Positions 34,295-46,489 of a DNA stretch of 64,000 bases are shown one piece after another (within the stretch, counting starts at the first letter, position 1; each line of letters begins with the position of its first letter). The notes under the pieces are model-generated. The model saw nothing but the letters and a program-made list of their open reading frames with translations, was not told the origin of the DNA and made no database searches. The translations under genes were made by a program, and so were the position numbers. Source of the DNA: Chamaecyparis obtusa (Eukaryota; Streptophyta; Pinopsida; Cupressales; Cupressaceae); contig BSBK01002060.1 in assembly GCA_027943335.1 (NCBI GenBank), positions 744,001 to 808,000 of the forward strand, in the 5' to 3' direction.

Positions 34295-35030
34295 CTATGC
34301 TTCAACTTCATTTCTGTAACTATTGCTGCCCATAAACTAATTTATTAGTTTCCTACATTTCAAATTAAAATTCGTGTTAATAATTTGGTTGATTTTATCC
34401 AAACGGAATTGTTTTCGACCAAACTTGTCAAAGATTATATAAAGTTTTTGCCTTCTTGTTTAAAGGTCATAAAATAATATTACCCACCAAGAAATAAAAA
34501 CGTTTAAAGATGCACTGAACCTACAATCAATACAAATGTTTATTTTAAATGTAATTGTTTCAGTGTCTGATTTGCCTCTTTGGATACAGATTACGAGGTT
34601 GAACTTTTCTTAAATTAAAAGGAAAAGTTCATTTACAAAATAAAAAATTAACAAATTATTTAGAGATTTGTTTCCAAATAAATATGTGATTTTTTGTGGA
34701 TAAAGTTTGTTTTTAGAAATTTTACTATATAATAAATAAATTAGTTCATTATATATATTTTAATATGAATATTAGATTGTGATTAGATTTTGTTTTAAGA
34801 AAATTGATTTGTAAATAATTTTCTAAATTTTGATTGTATAATGTTTGTTATTCAGGAAGTTTTATATAATAGAAATAAATTAGTTCTTGTGTATTTTTTA
34901 GGATATACATACTTTTTTTCTATTACTTATAAAACATCAACATGTACAATATCAAGAGTTTATACAGGTGCAACCAATAAAACAATTAGCACCTCAAAAC
35001 TACAGTTTGTTGTCTATCAGTACTATGCTA
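34295..35030. other. DGK 3' flank, AT-rich
   Basis: It follows the DGK stop. AATTAAAATTC near 34370 could serve as a poly(A) signal region. The rest is AT-rich and without coding signal; the short ORF at 34841-35065 has no recognisable domain. Confidence 0.4.
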
Positions 35031-35037
35031 AGTTACT

Positions 35038-35250
35038 GATGCGCCCAAGACCAGCCCAAAGGTAAAGCCAAATGCGGGCGGAGCCAGATGATGATCTGGG
35101 TGCCATGTGGATGCTACTTGGAAGCGCATCCTGGGCACCTGGATGTGCTCTAGATGCTTAACCACCTAGATGCGAGCGCATTAGGGTGCCCAAGATGCCC
35201 TTTTGGGTGGCATCCACAGGGCAACCGAGTGCATCCATAAGCATCTACGG
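35038..35250. repeat. Cluster of GATGC/GCATC words upstream of a hAT-like gene
   Basis: At least ten GGATGC, AGATGC, GCATCC or GCATCT words occur in about 210 bp, in both orientations. Clusters of short subterminal motifs are typical of hAT transposon ends, and a hAT-like coding region begins 500 bp later. No terminal inverted repeat pair was found. Confidence 0.45.
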
Positions 35251-35755
35251 GCTCGGGCTTTAAAAAAACACATTTTTTTACCCTAAAACGACTTAAAGCA
35301 CTTTCTAACATGTGCTACGTAACAATTTTGTTTCCTCCTAAACCCTAAAAGAGGCCATTCAATCATTCTTCATCTCATTTTGTTTAAAGCTAGGCTCTCT
35401 TCTCATTTGGGCTCCATTTTGGCATTTTGAAGGCAAAGTGATTAATTTTTAAGAGGATCGTTTGTGGGGTGAGAGATGGCCCCCTCAAAGGAGTTTCAAG
35501 TATGTAAGGTAAGCATTTGATCCCACTCCTGAGTCCTTTAATGAATTTTTTGAGATTTTGATGAATTTTTTCAAGTTTGGAAAGAGATTTTTCAAGTTTT
35601 TTTTCATTTTTTATTTTTTTCAAAGAAATAGATGAACATGTTTAGCTATCTATTGTAGTATTTATGTATCATTTTTTTGCACTTGTATACTTGATGTTCA
35701 TAGTTTTTTTTCTAATTTAAATTTACTTAATTTCTTATTATAGCAAGAAATTAGA

Positions 35756-36150
35756 TTGTATTGTGCAAGAATGGTCGTCATTGGTAGTAAAAGTTCAATG
35801 GGAGGGCAAGGAGCCGATAGTTTCAAAATTGATGTAGGATCTCCTTTGTGGAGACATACCACAAGAATATCACAAGTTTTAGGAGGTGGCTCATGTCTTT
35901 GGAAGTGTAATTATTGTCTAAGTAACAAACGCAAACCATTCAATAGCTCATATTCTCGAGCCAAACTTCATTTTACGGGCCCTACAGGCCAAGGAATAGG
36001 AATGTGCAAAGACAAAGATGGGAAGGGGATCTCTAATACACAAATAGCCTCATATGTAAAAGAACAAGAAGCTGTAGATAAATTGGATAAAAGATCAAAA
36101 TTAAGTTCTTATCAACCTCTATCCGAAAAGAAAAAAATGCAATCACCCAG
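35756..36150 (+). pseudogene. hAT-like (BED finger/DUF659) gene, 5' part
   Basis: The reading contains SPLWRHTTRI, GGGSCLWKCNYC and SSYSRAKLHF, then GQGIGMCKDKDG: a BED-type zinc finger, C-x2-C followed by His, of the plant hAT/DUF659 group. A Lys-rich linker follows to about 36150. Known role: such fingers bind transposon ends or, in domesticated proteins, promoters. The reading is cut after residues KKKMQSPS by an LTR element (36151-41580) and resumes at 41581. It is probably a dead transposase gene. Its upstream flank has a GATGC word cluster. The start MYCARM is a convenience; the true start could be MVVIGSK. Confidence 0.75.
36146..36150 (+). repeat. Target-site duplication CCCAG (left)
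   Basis: CCCAG precedes LTR tip TGATGCAGAG; CCCGG follows the other tip at 41581-41585. One transition separates the two copies, which suits the age suggested by LTR divergence. Confidence 0.7.
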
Positions 36151-37792
36151 TGATGCAGAGGTGGTAGAGGATATGGTGGATCCAAGGCCCAAATAACAAA
36201 ATGAGATCAAGTCAACAAGCTTCTTCAATGCCCAATCTTAATGATCCTAAGATAGCTTCAATAGGTGAAATATCAAAGAACACTCAAACAAGACTCAAAG
36301 TATGGTCCAATGGCCTCAACACATGTAATTCAAAATGTTATAAAGGTTTACAAACTTTTGTCCAAGGTTTCATACTCAAATCTCCAAAATTCACCAAACT
36401 AGGCGTAATAGCCTACCTTGTAGCCCTGCAGCAGCACTCACAAGGCTTTTTCTTAAACTTTTCCCAAAACACCAGGCAAATAAATCATATATTTGAGTAC
36501 CCTTTATGGAGTACCTTAACATACCAAAAGGACAGGGTAGGTGTTTTTGGAAATTATATGATTGTCCTTACTATGTGACCCCAAAATGCTTAAAAAATGG
36601 GTGATTTAACAAAGCAACACCTAGTTATATGTACCTCCAAGATTGCAAACTTACAACAGTATTTCAATATGTTACAAAACCACTAAATCCACGAGGAATT
36701 TAACCCAGCACCTCGGAAACATCAAAAACCCCAAATTTATCACTTCTAAAACCTCAATCCAAGGGTTTCCTCAATGTCTCACTTTCCAAGGTTTCTAGAC
36801 CCAGACAATGGATGGTTCACCTTGTCCTTGACTCCCTCAAACACCTCCAATCATAAAAATACCTTCTCATTAAGGTAGATTTTCTACCGCTGTAGCATAC
36901 CAAGCAACTTTCCTTAGTTTCCCTTCACAAAATTTGGTGATCACCAAGAGATTAGCTTATCACTGCATCAAATCATGTTAGTGGTCTATTATAGATCTTA
37001 TTTCAATGTCATTCCATGAGTTACAGTGCCCAGGGATCATGGAATGACCATATCCAATTAGAAACTATCAAACTGTTAAAGAAATTATTGTAACAATACT
37101 GCCAGTCAGAATTGAATGAACAAATTTGCAAGTACATAATTCACAAAAGCATGGGTAAGAGATCTAATCAGTACCAAATCACTCCAATGCATCAAAATAC
37201 AAAACCAGTTGCAAATATGTTCAAAACAGTTTCAAGAAGTCAAGAAAATAGCATTTGAAAGAGGGTTTTTCTTCTCAAAACTTGGCACAATCCGTACAAT
37301 AGCCTGCTCCCCCGTACAATGGGACTTTGGAATATTTAATAAACTCCTATCAACTACCCCAACCGATCCAAATTGGTTGGATGGTTTAATTGGGTTTAAA
37401 ACAATACAAAAACTAATTCCCTCCTAAATATCCATAACTGTTATAATTTGAAAATTCAAATTTATAACTTTGTAACTTTTGAATTTTTGAAATTGCTAAG
37501 TGATGAAACTTTACCAAATCATTTAAATGGACTTATTAACCTATTATTAAGACTAATTTATCCCATTTGAAACTTGTAACACTTAATTCTATCCTAGACT
37601 CCAAATTTAGTCCTAAGGCTTATTAAGCCTTTTAGGACTTATTGCAAATTTATTACATATATTAACCTTATAGGTCATAATAGGCTCCAAAATACTCCAA
37701 TTGATGTCATTGGATATCTCCATGTTCACCGATGCCTTTTTGATCTCCAAAGGTTTATTGAACTCCTTATGTGTTCTAGGTGCCCTTGCACC
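36151..37792 (-). repeat. 3' LTR of the gag-only element
   Basis: Minus-strand tips are TGGTGCAAGGGCACC and CCTCTGCATCA. It is near-identical to 39938-41580 over its whole 1,642 bp. ORFs on either strand within it are unconfirmed and not called. Confidence 0.9.
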
Positions 37793-38083
37793 ATGTTCAC
37801 CACCTTGAAAAAGATTCTGGTCCCAAGAATCAGTCCTTGCACAGAATGCTTTAGTGTGAACCTGTACTTCATTAATATGGTGCCTTGGGGAGGGTATGAA
37901 ATCCCCTAAGGTCACTGGTCTATTCTTCCCATACCCTGCATTTACATAAACACAATTGTTAGAACAAAAAGCTTTAGAGGACAGTCTGCTCCCATGATCT
38001 TGTTGTTTTGTTGTTGCAATAGGTGTACTGGGTACAGTCTGCAACTTATCCTCCATAATCTGCCTTACCAACTGTTGTAACCC

Positions 38084-39868
38084 CTATTCTAGACTAGTAT
38101 CTTTGTATCCTTTGATGGGACAGTCGATGGAGCCAACTTGAATGCTCTCAAAGTCTACAAATTTTGACTTTTGCAGCCCCAAACATCTCAAATTTGTTGG
38201 GTTGTCTTGCTCTATCCTGTTCAAGCCTTGATTATATCCATGCTGCATATACCAACCAGTATCATTGTTGATGTTTCCTTGCCTATGAAGAGGGATATTA
38301 TCACCAAAACACATCAATACCTTGTCTTTATCCCTGCAAGTCAATGGATTTAATATAAACTTCTCTTTTCCTTTATGAACAATATAAGTATTAGTGTAAC
38401 CATTATGGATTGTCTTCCTCATACATTGCCATGGTCTACCTAATATCATGTGCCCACAATTCATAGAGATTACATCACACCAAACCTGATCATGATATGG
38501 CCCAATTGAAAAATTGACAAGGGCCTTTTGACTAACCTTCACATTCAACTCTTGGGTTACCCAAGTGGCACTGTAAGGGTTAGGATGTTCTACCAATGCC
38601 AATCCCAACTTAGAAACCATATCCATTGAAACCAAATTACTATGTGCCACTGAATCAATGATTAGAGTACATACCTTGCCTTGGACTAAACATCTTGATT
38701 TAAATATACCTTCTTGTCTTGATGTGGGTAATGGTCCTCCTTTCCTCATGAGTAGAAATTCTCCTACCTCGGGGTTTGCTGCTTTGGGTTCATGAGTTTC
38801 CTCTTCTTCAATCAGATTTACCCTCCTTTCCTTGCCTTGATCTGAGTCTATCCATTTAGGGCATCTAAAAGATTGATGTCCAACTTCATTGCAATGAAAG
38901 CACATGCCTGTGAAAATGCCACTTCCTCTTCCTCCTCCAAATCTTCCACCTCTTTGGGTGTGTCCTCCTCTTGCCTCAGAAGTATTTCCTTTGTCCTTCT
39001 CTTCCCAAACCTGATTTGTCCTTCCTCCTCTTCCCCTCATCGAAGAACCTCCTTTATTGCTGCTATTCTGCCTTTCACTCTTCCTTTTCAATTTCTCCTC
39101 TATTCTAAGGGCCAACTGGTAACATTCCTTCACACTTCTGGGGTCAGAAGCCACAAATTTATCTTGAATGCTAAATCTTAAACCACCTAGATATCTAGCA
39201 ACCTTAACAACTTCATCTTCTTCCAATCCAGATCGTATACTTAGTTTATAAAATTCATCAGTATATGCTTTAACATCTAAGTCTTTTTGTCTTAAGCCTT
39301 GCATTTTCTTATGCATTTGTACATCAAAATCTTTTGGGAGAAAATTACCTTTTAGTTTTGCTATCATCCTGTCCCAAGAGACAATCTTTGGCTTACCTCT
39401 TCTCCTTCTATGTGCCTCCTCATGATCCCGCCATAGGAGTGCATGCCCTTTGAGTTTTGTTTTTGCCAATCTAACCCTTTGTTCATCTGGTACCTCTTCA
39501 CTTTCAAAGTAGGCATCCATTGATGCTATCCAGTCCAAAAGCTCTTCTTCTTTCAGACTTCCATCATACATAGGGATATCTCCCCTCACCTTATGCTGCT
39601 CATTCTTCACAGCCTTCAATATCCTGATTGTCCTCTTCTCTTCAGGATCTATCCGTTCCTCTTCTTCTTCTTCTTCCCCTTCCTTATGGGTTTCTTCCTC
39701 TTCTTCACTATCAACACCTTCATCTGCTGCTCTTCTTTGATTTGATTCCAATGCTTCAGGTTTGGCCAAAAGTGTATTATAAGACTCCTGCAACCTTGTG
39801 TTCTTCTCCTTCAACTCTTGGATCTCCCTGGCAGTACCTACATTTCTTGGGGCCATTTTCACAAACAA
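38084..39868 (-). CDS. Gag with zinc knuckle and defective protease, intact 594-codon ORF
   Basis: Domains in order: N-terminal coiled coil (about residues 14-45), a Glu-rich acidic tract (50-80), the retrotransposon Gag domain (about 90-260: VRGDIPMYDGSLKEEELLDW, AKTKLKGHALLWRDHEEAH, FLPKDFDVQMHKKMQGLRQ), an RGG-rich linker, a CCHC knuckle C-x2-C-x4-H-x4-C (CFHCNEVGHQSFRC, about 322), then an aspartic-protease fold ending HMILGRPW. The protease active site reads DSVAHSN where DSGA or DTGA is expected. The start MFVKMAPRN has a second Met at codon 5. The frame is fully open despite LTR divergence, so Gag may be maintained or the element is fairly young. Particle assembly is the likely role. 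Confidence 0.88.
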   Translation of the reverse strand: MFVKMAPRNVGTAREIQELKEKNTRLQESYNTLLAKPEALESNQRRAADEGVDSEEEEETHKEGEEEEEEERIDPEEKRTIRILKAVKNEQHKVRGDIPMYDGSLKEEELLDWIASMDAYFESEEVPDEQRVRLAKTKLKGHALLWRDHEEAHRRRRGKPKIVSWDRMIAKLKGNFLPKDFDVQMHKKMQGLRQKDLDVKAYTDEFYKLSIRSGLEEDEVVKVARYLGGLRFSIQDKFVASDPRSVKECYQLALRIEEKLKRKSERQNSSNKGGSSMRGRGGRTNQVWEEKDKGNTSEARGGHTQRGGRFGGGRGSGIFTGMCFHCNEVGHQSFRCPKWIDSDQGKERRVNLIEEEETHEPKAANPEVGEFLLMRKGGPLPTSRQEGIFKSRCLVQGKVCTLIIDSVAHSNLVSMDMVSKLGLALVEHPNPYSATWVTQELNVKVSQKALVNFSIGPYHDQVWCDVISMNCGHMILGRPWQCMRKTIHNGYTNTYIVHKGKEKFILNPLTCRDKDKVLMCFGDNIPLHRQGNINNDTGWYMQHGYNQGLNRIEQDNPTNLRCLGLQKSKFVDFESIQVGSIDCPIKGYKDTSLE

Positions 39869-39916
39869 TAATCAAACTTCTTTAGCAAAGTGTTCCTTTA
39901 TCCCTTTAAGAATCTA

Positions 39917-39935
39917 CTAATGTGTTCTGATACCA
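39917..39935 (-). other. PBS of the gag-only element
   Basis: The minus strand reads TGGTATCAGAACACATTAG, two bases after LTR end CTCTGCATCA. It matches the initiator-Met PBS type. Confidence 0.82.
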
Positions 39936-39937
39936 CT

Positions 39938-41580
39938 TGATGCAGAGGTGGTAGAGGATATGGTGGATCCAAGGCCCAAATAACAAAATGAGACCAAGTC
40001 AACAAGCTTCTTCAATGCCCAATCTTAATGATCCTAAGATAGCTTCAATAGGTGAAATATCAAAGAACACTCAAACAAGACTCAAAGTATGGTCCAATGG
40101 CCTCAACACATGTAATTCAAAATGTTATAAAGATTTGCAAACTTTTGTCCAAGGTTTCATACTCAAATCTACAAAATTCACCAAACTAGGCCTAATAGCC
40201 TGCCTTGTAGCCCTACAGTAGCACTCACAAGGCTTTTTCTTAAACTTTTCCCAAAACACCAGGCAAATAAATCATATATTTGAGTACCCTTTATGGAGTA
40301 CCTTAACATACCAAAAGGACAGGGTAGGTTGTTTTAGAAATTATATGACTGTCCTCACTACGTGACCCCAAAATGCCTCAAAAATGGGTGATTTAACGAA
40401 GCAACACCTAGTTATATGTATCCCCAAGACTCCAAACTTACAATAGCATTTCAATATGTTACAAAACCACTAAATTCAAGAGGAATTTAACCCAGCACCT
40501 CGGAAACATCAAAAACCCCAAACTTATCACTTCTAAACCCTCAATCCAAGGGTTTCCTCAATGTCTCACTTTCCAAAGTTTATAGACCCAAACAATGGAT
40601 GGTTCACCTTGTCCTTGACTCCCTCAAACACCTCCAATCATAAAAATACCTTCTCATTAAGGTAGATTTTCTACTGCTGTAGCATACCAAGCAACTTTCC
40701 TTAGTTTCCCTTCACAAAATTTGGTGATCACCAAGAGATTAGCTTATCATTGCATCATATCATGTTAGTGGTCTATTATACATCTTATTTCAATGTCATT
40801 CCATGAGCTACAGTGCCCAGGGATCATGGAATGACCATATCCAATTAGAAACTATCAAACTGTTAAAGAAATTACTATAACAACACTCCCAGTCAGAATT
40901 GAATGAACAAATTTGCAAGTACAAAATTCACAAAAGCATGGGTAAGAGATCTAATCAGTACCAAATCACTCCAATGCATCAAAATACAAAACCAGTTGCA
41001 AATATGTTCAAAACAGTTTCAAGAAGTCAAGAAAATAGCATTTGAAAGAGGGTTTTTCTTCTCAAAACTTGGCATAGTCTGTACAATAGCCTGCTCCCCT
41101 GTATAATGGGACTTTGGAATATTTAATAAACTCCTATCAACTACCCCAACCGATCCAAATTGGTTGGATGGTTTAATTGGGTTTAAAACAATACAAAATC
41201 CAATTCCCTCCTAAATGTCCATAACCATTATAATTTGAAAATTCAAATTTATAACTTTGTAACTTTTGAATTTTTGAAATTGCTAAGTGTTGAAACTTTA
41301 CCAAATCATTTAAATGGACTTATTAACCTATTATTAAGACTAATTTATCCTATTTGAAACTTGTAACACTTAATTCTATCCTAGACTCCAAATTTAGTCC
41401 TAAGGCTTATTAAGCCTTTTAGAACTTATTGCAAATTTATTACATATATTAACCTTATAGGTCATAATAGGCTCCAAAATACTCCAATTGATGTCATTGG
41501 ATATCTCCATGTTCACTGATGCCTTTTTGATCTCCAAAGGTTTATTGAACTCCTTATGTGTTCTAGGTGCCCCTGCACCA
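39938..41580 (-). repeat. 5' LTR of the gag-only element
   Basis: This is the minus-strand 5' LTR, 1,643 bp, next to the PBS. Its outer tip TGGTGCAGGGGCACC abuts CCCGG and the resumed hAT reading. Confidence 0.9.
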
Positions 41581-42035
41581 CCCGGTGAACCAATTGTATC
41601 CTCCAAACATCCATTCTTGCAAGTACCTGTACCAGGAGAGGAAGAGGAAGAGGAAGGAGTATAAATTACCACTTGCAAAAGAGGTCCATTAGACACCACA
41701 TTTAAAATGGAGGCAAAAGAGTTTGTTGATCAAGCCATTTCACGTTGCTTTTATGTCAATGGTCTTCCTTTCAACTTGGTGAGATCACCATATTGGAAGA
41801 AAATGGTGGCAACCATCAATAAAGCACCAATTGATTACACAAGTCTCGGGTTTGAAAAGGTGTGTACCACTCTATTGCAAAAAGAGAAGACTTCTATAGA
41901 GAGAGATCTTCAACCAATTAGAAATCCCTGGAAAACTTCGGGTGTTTCTATTGTTTCTGATGGATGGAAAGATACAAAAAATTGACCATTGATTAATGTG
42001 ATTGCAATGTCCCCCAAGGGGGCAATGTTTAGGAC
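41581..42035 (+). pseudogene. hAT-like gene, part 2 (DUF659 region)
   Basis: This continues the gene interrupted at 36150. It opens with a Glu/Pro-rich linker, then FVDQAISRCFYVNGLPFNLV, RSPYWKKMVATINKAP, TTLLQKEKTSIERDLQPIR and GVSIVSDGWKD. A TGA at 41983 stands where relatives have Arg (DxxNRPLIN), and PLINVIAMSPKGAMF follows. This is the DUF659 start, the RNase H-like catalytic half of plant hAT transposases. Similarity stops near 42035; the dimerisation domain was not found. Together with the LTR insertion, the stop makes this a pseudogene. Confidence 0.78.
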
Positions 42036-45000
42036 TATACATTTACATTTACATTTATGTTTTGTGGATGATGATATGATTTATATGCTCATTTATGGTT
42101 ATCCTTTAGATGTTTATGAGATTAGAAAACTATCTATTTTATATGTTTTATGGATCTAACCCAATGATTTGAATCTAACCATTATCATGATGTTTTATGT
42201 TTCATAGATATGTGTCTGATGTGTTTTCATGACTCAGGACGAAGTCGTAGTTACTCACTTAGTTGAGGTCCACACGATGTATCGATCCTGGTCATCTGTT
42301 TGCATATATCTAATTTGTATATCCATATGTATATGTATGTATCTCTTCTTGGTGATGCAGGATTGCAGGTACCGGGTATCGTCTCCACCTGGCTTCACAG
42401 GTCTGAGCGATCCCTCAAAATCCTTGATCGTTGTTGTTATGGAGATATCACCAGGTTCCACAGGAAGAAACTTCACCTTTGATCCTTTTATCCTTAGGTG
42501 GGAAGTGTTGAGTCAGTCCCTTGTATGGATGAATTATGTGATCTCACAGTTGTTGGATTCGTGGCTAGTTCTTGTCTTCATGGTATGTTCAATGTTGCTA
42601 GTAGATTATTGATGTGAATTATTGTTGTGTGGAGGTAGGACTTAGTAATTTATCATTATTAAAAGTTATATATATATACTAGTGTGTCTTGTTGGGAACG
42701 AGTTGGTATGTGATTTAAATCGAGTGATTATAATATCATTAATAATAATATTTATAATAATAATAATATATGTACACATAGGCATATGGGTGCACACATA
42801 TGCATATGCATACATATATTTATATAATTATTGGTAAGTAATTATTATATTATATTAATGAATAATTAGAGTAGTTTATGATGTGGTTGTAGATAATAAT
42901 TATTATTATTAACTTCCCTAAAGTAAAGGAAATATAAATTTGATTACGTTAATAGATTATAGTTTTATTAAATAAATTTATTTATCCCTTTACAGGAATG
43001 AGTTTTCAAAACCGTATTATTAACGGTTGGGAGGTTGGGATGGTTGCACCAGTTGGATTACCCGTGCAACCACCTCCTCCATTTTATTTACAGGAGAACT
43101 TTACTGTGTGTGGGGAGTTGGTTGGAAAATTATCTTGAGGGAATCTTTACTATTGTTTATAGGATATTATAATCTATAGTATTTCTAGGGGATATTGTGT
43201 TTGCAATTTAGAAGGAATTAAGAGGAGTGCTGGAAGATAGGTAAGATAGTGTGGATCTTCTTCTCCAACGGTTTCTCCGCAGGATTCCAGGTTGGAATCC
43301 ATACTGAAAAAATTAGTCTCTTTTATATATTATGAATGTTTTGTTTGATTGCTGTCTATTTGTATTCTTATGTGCAAAATATCTATATATTATTATATTG
43401 TTTCTGCAATTTAAAATTTATACTGATTCCTTTATACATTTTGACTGTCTTCTTCCCTTGAAATCTGATTGCATATTTTAAAATTTGTTTGCTTACGTCT
43501 TTCTGTATACTCTTTCAACCTGCATATCTTCATTCTTCTATCTTGTAGACTATGATGGTGACACAATGTTTATGCTTTCCCATTTCACATATGCATCCAC
43601 AAAGCAATTTTCAACTATAATATTTGACAAAGGTCTCTCTACTGATATATTTTCATGGACATCTATAACTTGCTAGTCATATTATCTTATTCAATTTCCT
43701 AAGGTGTTTAAAACTAATCAATTAGAACACATTGTAATCTGTGTTGCCACATTTTGCAATCTATATCTACCAGCGGCAAAACATAATATCCACAGGCCAC
43801 GCAAACATGCTTATCATTGTGTTTTTGATCGAGACATTATGTTAAACGATTCAGTTGCTTTGTGGTCGTACTTTGACATGCACATTCAACAGTTCACAAA
43901 CCAATTTGGGGACTACAGCCACAGCTCCAATCCTTTCACACTAACATAAAATAAAGATTATCGCTTTGGCACTAGTAGACTCTTGAATACAAAGCACATT
44001 GTTTGAAAGATTCTAAAGCCCTTATTAACAAATACATTTTGTGCACATTTTGCAACCTTTATCTCTGTCTGTAGCAGCAACTAATATGAAAGTATATACA
44101 CAGTCATTAGTCTTAATGTCTTAGTATAACCAAGGAAATAATGATTAGTCAGAAACATATAAATTATAAAGATTAATATTAAAAGAAGGCAGCGAAAGGT
44201 GTTGTTCAAAGGACGCCTATGTCATAAACGGCTAAGATGTACATATGAAATAAATTATATGAATCTTCGAAACATTATGGTAACATAGTTTATGGTATCA
44301 AAATTTGTTACAAGCCAATTCCTTCTTTCGTTATTCTCCTCTAACGTTAACTTTTATTCATTTATTAAATATTAATTAATTAGTTATTATTGTTTGGAAT
44401 AAGGGATTCTGAGAATGTAAATTCTTGTATAAATGTTAAACAGTTTTAATAGTTATTTTCATAATGTAAGTTTTATATGTAAACGTTAAATAGCTTCAAT
44501 AGTTATTTTAACAGAGTAACGCGTTATGTTAATGGTTATTTCTATTATATTACGGTGAGGGTTGAAACAAATGTATAGTTAAGCCTATTAGTATAATAAT
44601 CATATTTTCGCTTTATACAAGTACAAGTATAACATTTAAGTATAAGTTTACGTATTTTAATTTCTTATACTTTAAGTTATACTTGTATAAAGGGATTAGG
44701 TACCCTTTGAATTGATTGGAATAGGTTTCAGGTTCCTAGGAGTTAAGCTACGACTTTTAGATTTTAGATTTTCATAAAACCAGACTTAGCCAAATTTCAG
44801 GATTAGTCAAATTTCAGGCCTAGATTGAAACTAAGAAGCGTTATTTTGGTATATGGAATTTGGTGTAGACCTTGAATATGTTTTATTGCATGTGGGTTGT
44901 ATTTGTGATATGTGGGTTAAGGGTAGAAAACTTAAGAACACTAAGTGAGTGGCTCTCAGTGCAGGGTCGGGGCCCTAAGTGGCTAGAACTAGGATAACCG

Positions 45001-46249
45001 ACTGAAGAGTTATTTAACAAGTGAAAACTTAATTAAACTTAAGGGAAATGGGTTAAAACATTAAAAAGATTAAATGTGCCTCGCCCATGCCATTAGTGCT
45101 AGTAAAGGCTATGGATGGGAGTGGGAGAAGGTACCTACGCTTAGGTACGATCGAATGGTGTTTGTCTGTACGAAAGGCGTTCGATCTCGCATGTGCCTAC
45201 TTGGGGGCCAGGGCCCGGAGTGGCTAGTACCAAGACAACCCATGGGGTGAGGGCTATGCGATGACACTCACTTAGGTTGTTGCTTAGAGTTTCTACCAAG
45301 CCTTAGAACCTTTTTGGGGAAAGTGTTATACATTGATCTTCTTTGCTTTTGATATTTGGGAAAGGTTACCCAACCCTAGGTATGGCCTAGCTATTCCTTC
45401 TTTGTGGACGTTGGTGTTTATCTCCTAGCATGGGGGAGTGGGCCTTTTAGGTATCCACGTGGTTGGGTGGTAAATCTTTTATCGAGGTATCTTTTGGTGG
45501 ATGCAGTGCTTGAAGATTCATGCTTGCTTATGTACCAGTTTTGAAGAATGAAGGCTTTGTAATTATATTTCATGATGTAAAATTATTGTTACCTCCCATG
45601 AGGAGATGAATGTAATGTAATCATTGATGTAATTCAAAATGATGTATTTGGAATGGGTAGATTTAGGAAAAAGGAAAGGGAGATGTGAACTTTATGTTTA
45701 AGATGTATGTTGGAAAAGAAAAGGATTTTGTAACATTCCAAGTTATGTAGTATATTTGCAATGTATTAAATAAGTTAGATGAGTTCTATTTGATTTAAAA
45801 GTTATATTGTTCATAAAGGATACTTAGGAATATAGATGTTTTTAAATGGAAAGTTGAAATGAAAATATTTTGTATTTCTTAAAGATATGATGTAGTTTGC
45901 TTCGAGAAATAAATCTTCTTGTAGTTTACTTAATGGATTTGAATGAATCATGCATTTAAATAGAAGGGAACCTTGGGAGGAAACTAAGTTTAAGTTTTGT
46001 TCATGTAATTATTTTAAAAGTTCAAAATTTTTCATGAATCTCTACTTAGGTTTTCTTTCATAAAGAGAATCTTTGTTCTCTTCCCCGGTTCCCTTGCGAG
46101 GCATGACAATTCAAATTGCATTGGAATTGTGAACATGGGCATATATGATATGGCTTATTAGTTATTGAACTTATTTCAATTTGAATATTTGTATGTGAAC
46201 TATCAAATATGAAATATCTTGACAAATGATTTAATTTTGTATATTTCTT

Positions 46250-46320
<71 letters not shown>

Positions 46321-46489
46321 AAAAGCCCCAAAAAAAATTCGCGCATTCGCATCTAATTCTCGCACGTGCACCCGCATCTTCATCTACATCCACACCTGAG
46401 TTGGTAACTAAGGTACTATGGTATAGTAGTGCAAAGCAACAATTATACATCATTCGTGAGTACAAAACTAATTTGAAATTACACATTAA
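42036..46489. other. AT-rich unassigned region
   Basis: No convincing gene. Short ORFs (42229-42612, 43485-43676, 43704-43949) have no motif and biased composition. Around 44960-45240 two related blocks share GGGCCC-x-GTGGCTAG-AC and AAGACAACC/AGGATAACC text, a degenerate repeat. A (TA)n run lies at 46252-46318. The 42.0-43.3-kb part has LTR-like composition but no identified ends. Confidence 0.35.
46252..46318. repeat. (TA)n microsatellite
   Basis: About 33 uninterrupted TA dinucleotides. The minus-strand ORF across it is the Tyr-Ile translation of the repeat. Confidence 0.97.

Larger units (their letters stand above)
36151..41580 (-). mobile_element. Gag-only LTR retrotransposon (TR-GAG type) in the hAT gene
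   Basis: The 5,430-bp element has two long LTRs (36151-37792 and 39938-41580), a 5-bp target duplication with one mismatch, an initiator-Met PBS, and a single long Gag-protease ORF, all reading on the minus strand. RT, RNase H and integrase are absent. Only a short peptide like the end of a pol polyprotein remains beside the 3' LTR (about 37793-37900, TDSWDQNLFQGGEHG). It therefore fits the non-autonomous TR-GAG class and needs a partner element for mobility. The LTRs differ by roughly 3 percent in the first 430 bases compared by eye. Confidence 0.88.

Noticed and set aside
42229..42612. 127-aa ORF with hydrophobic stretches
   Set aside because: AT-rich context, no motif, and competing ORFs on both strands in the same segment.
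46058..46486. Minus-strand 142-aa ORF
   Set aside because: It spans the (TA)n run and is largely Tyr-Ile repeat; no motif outside it.
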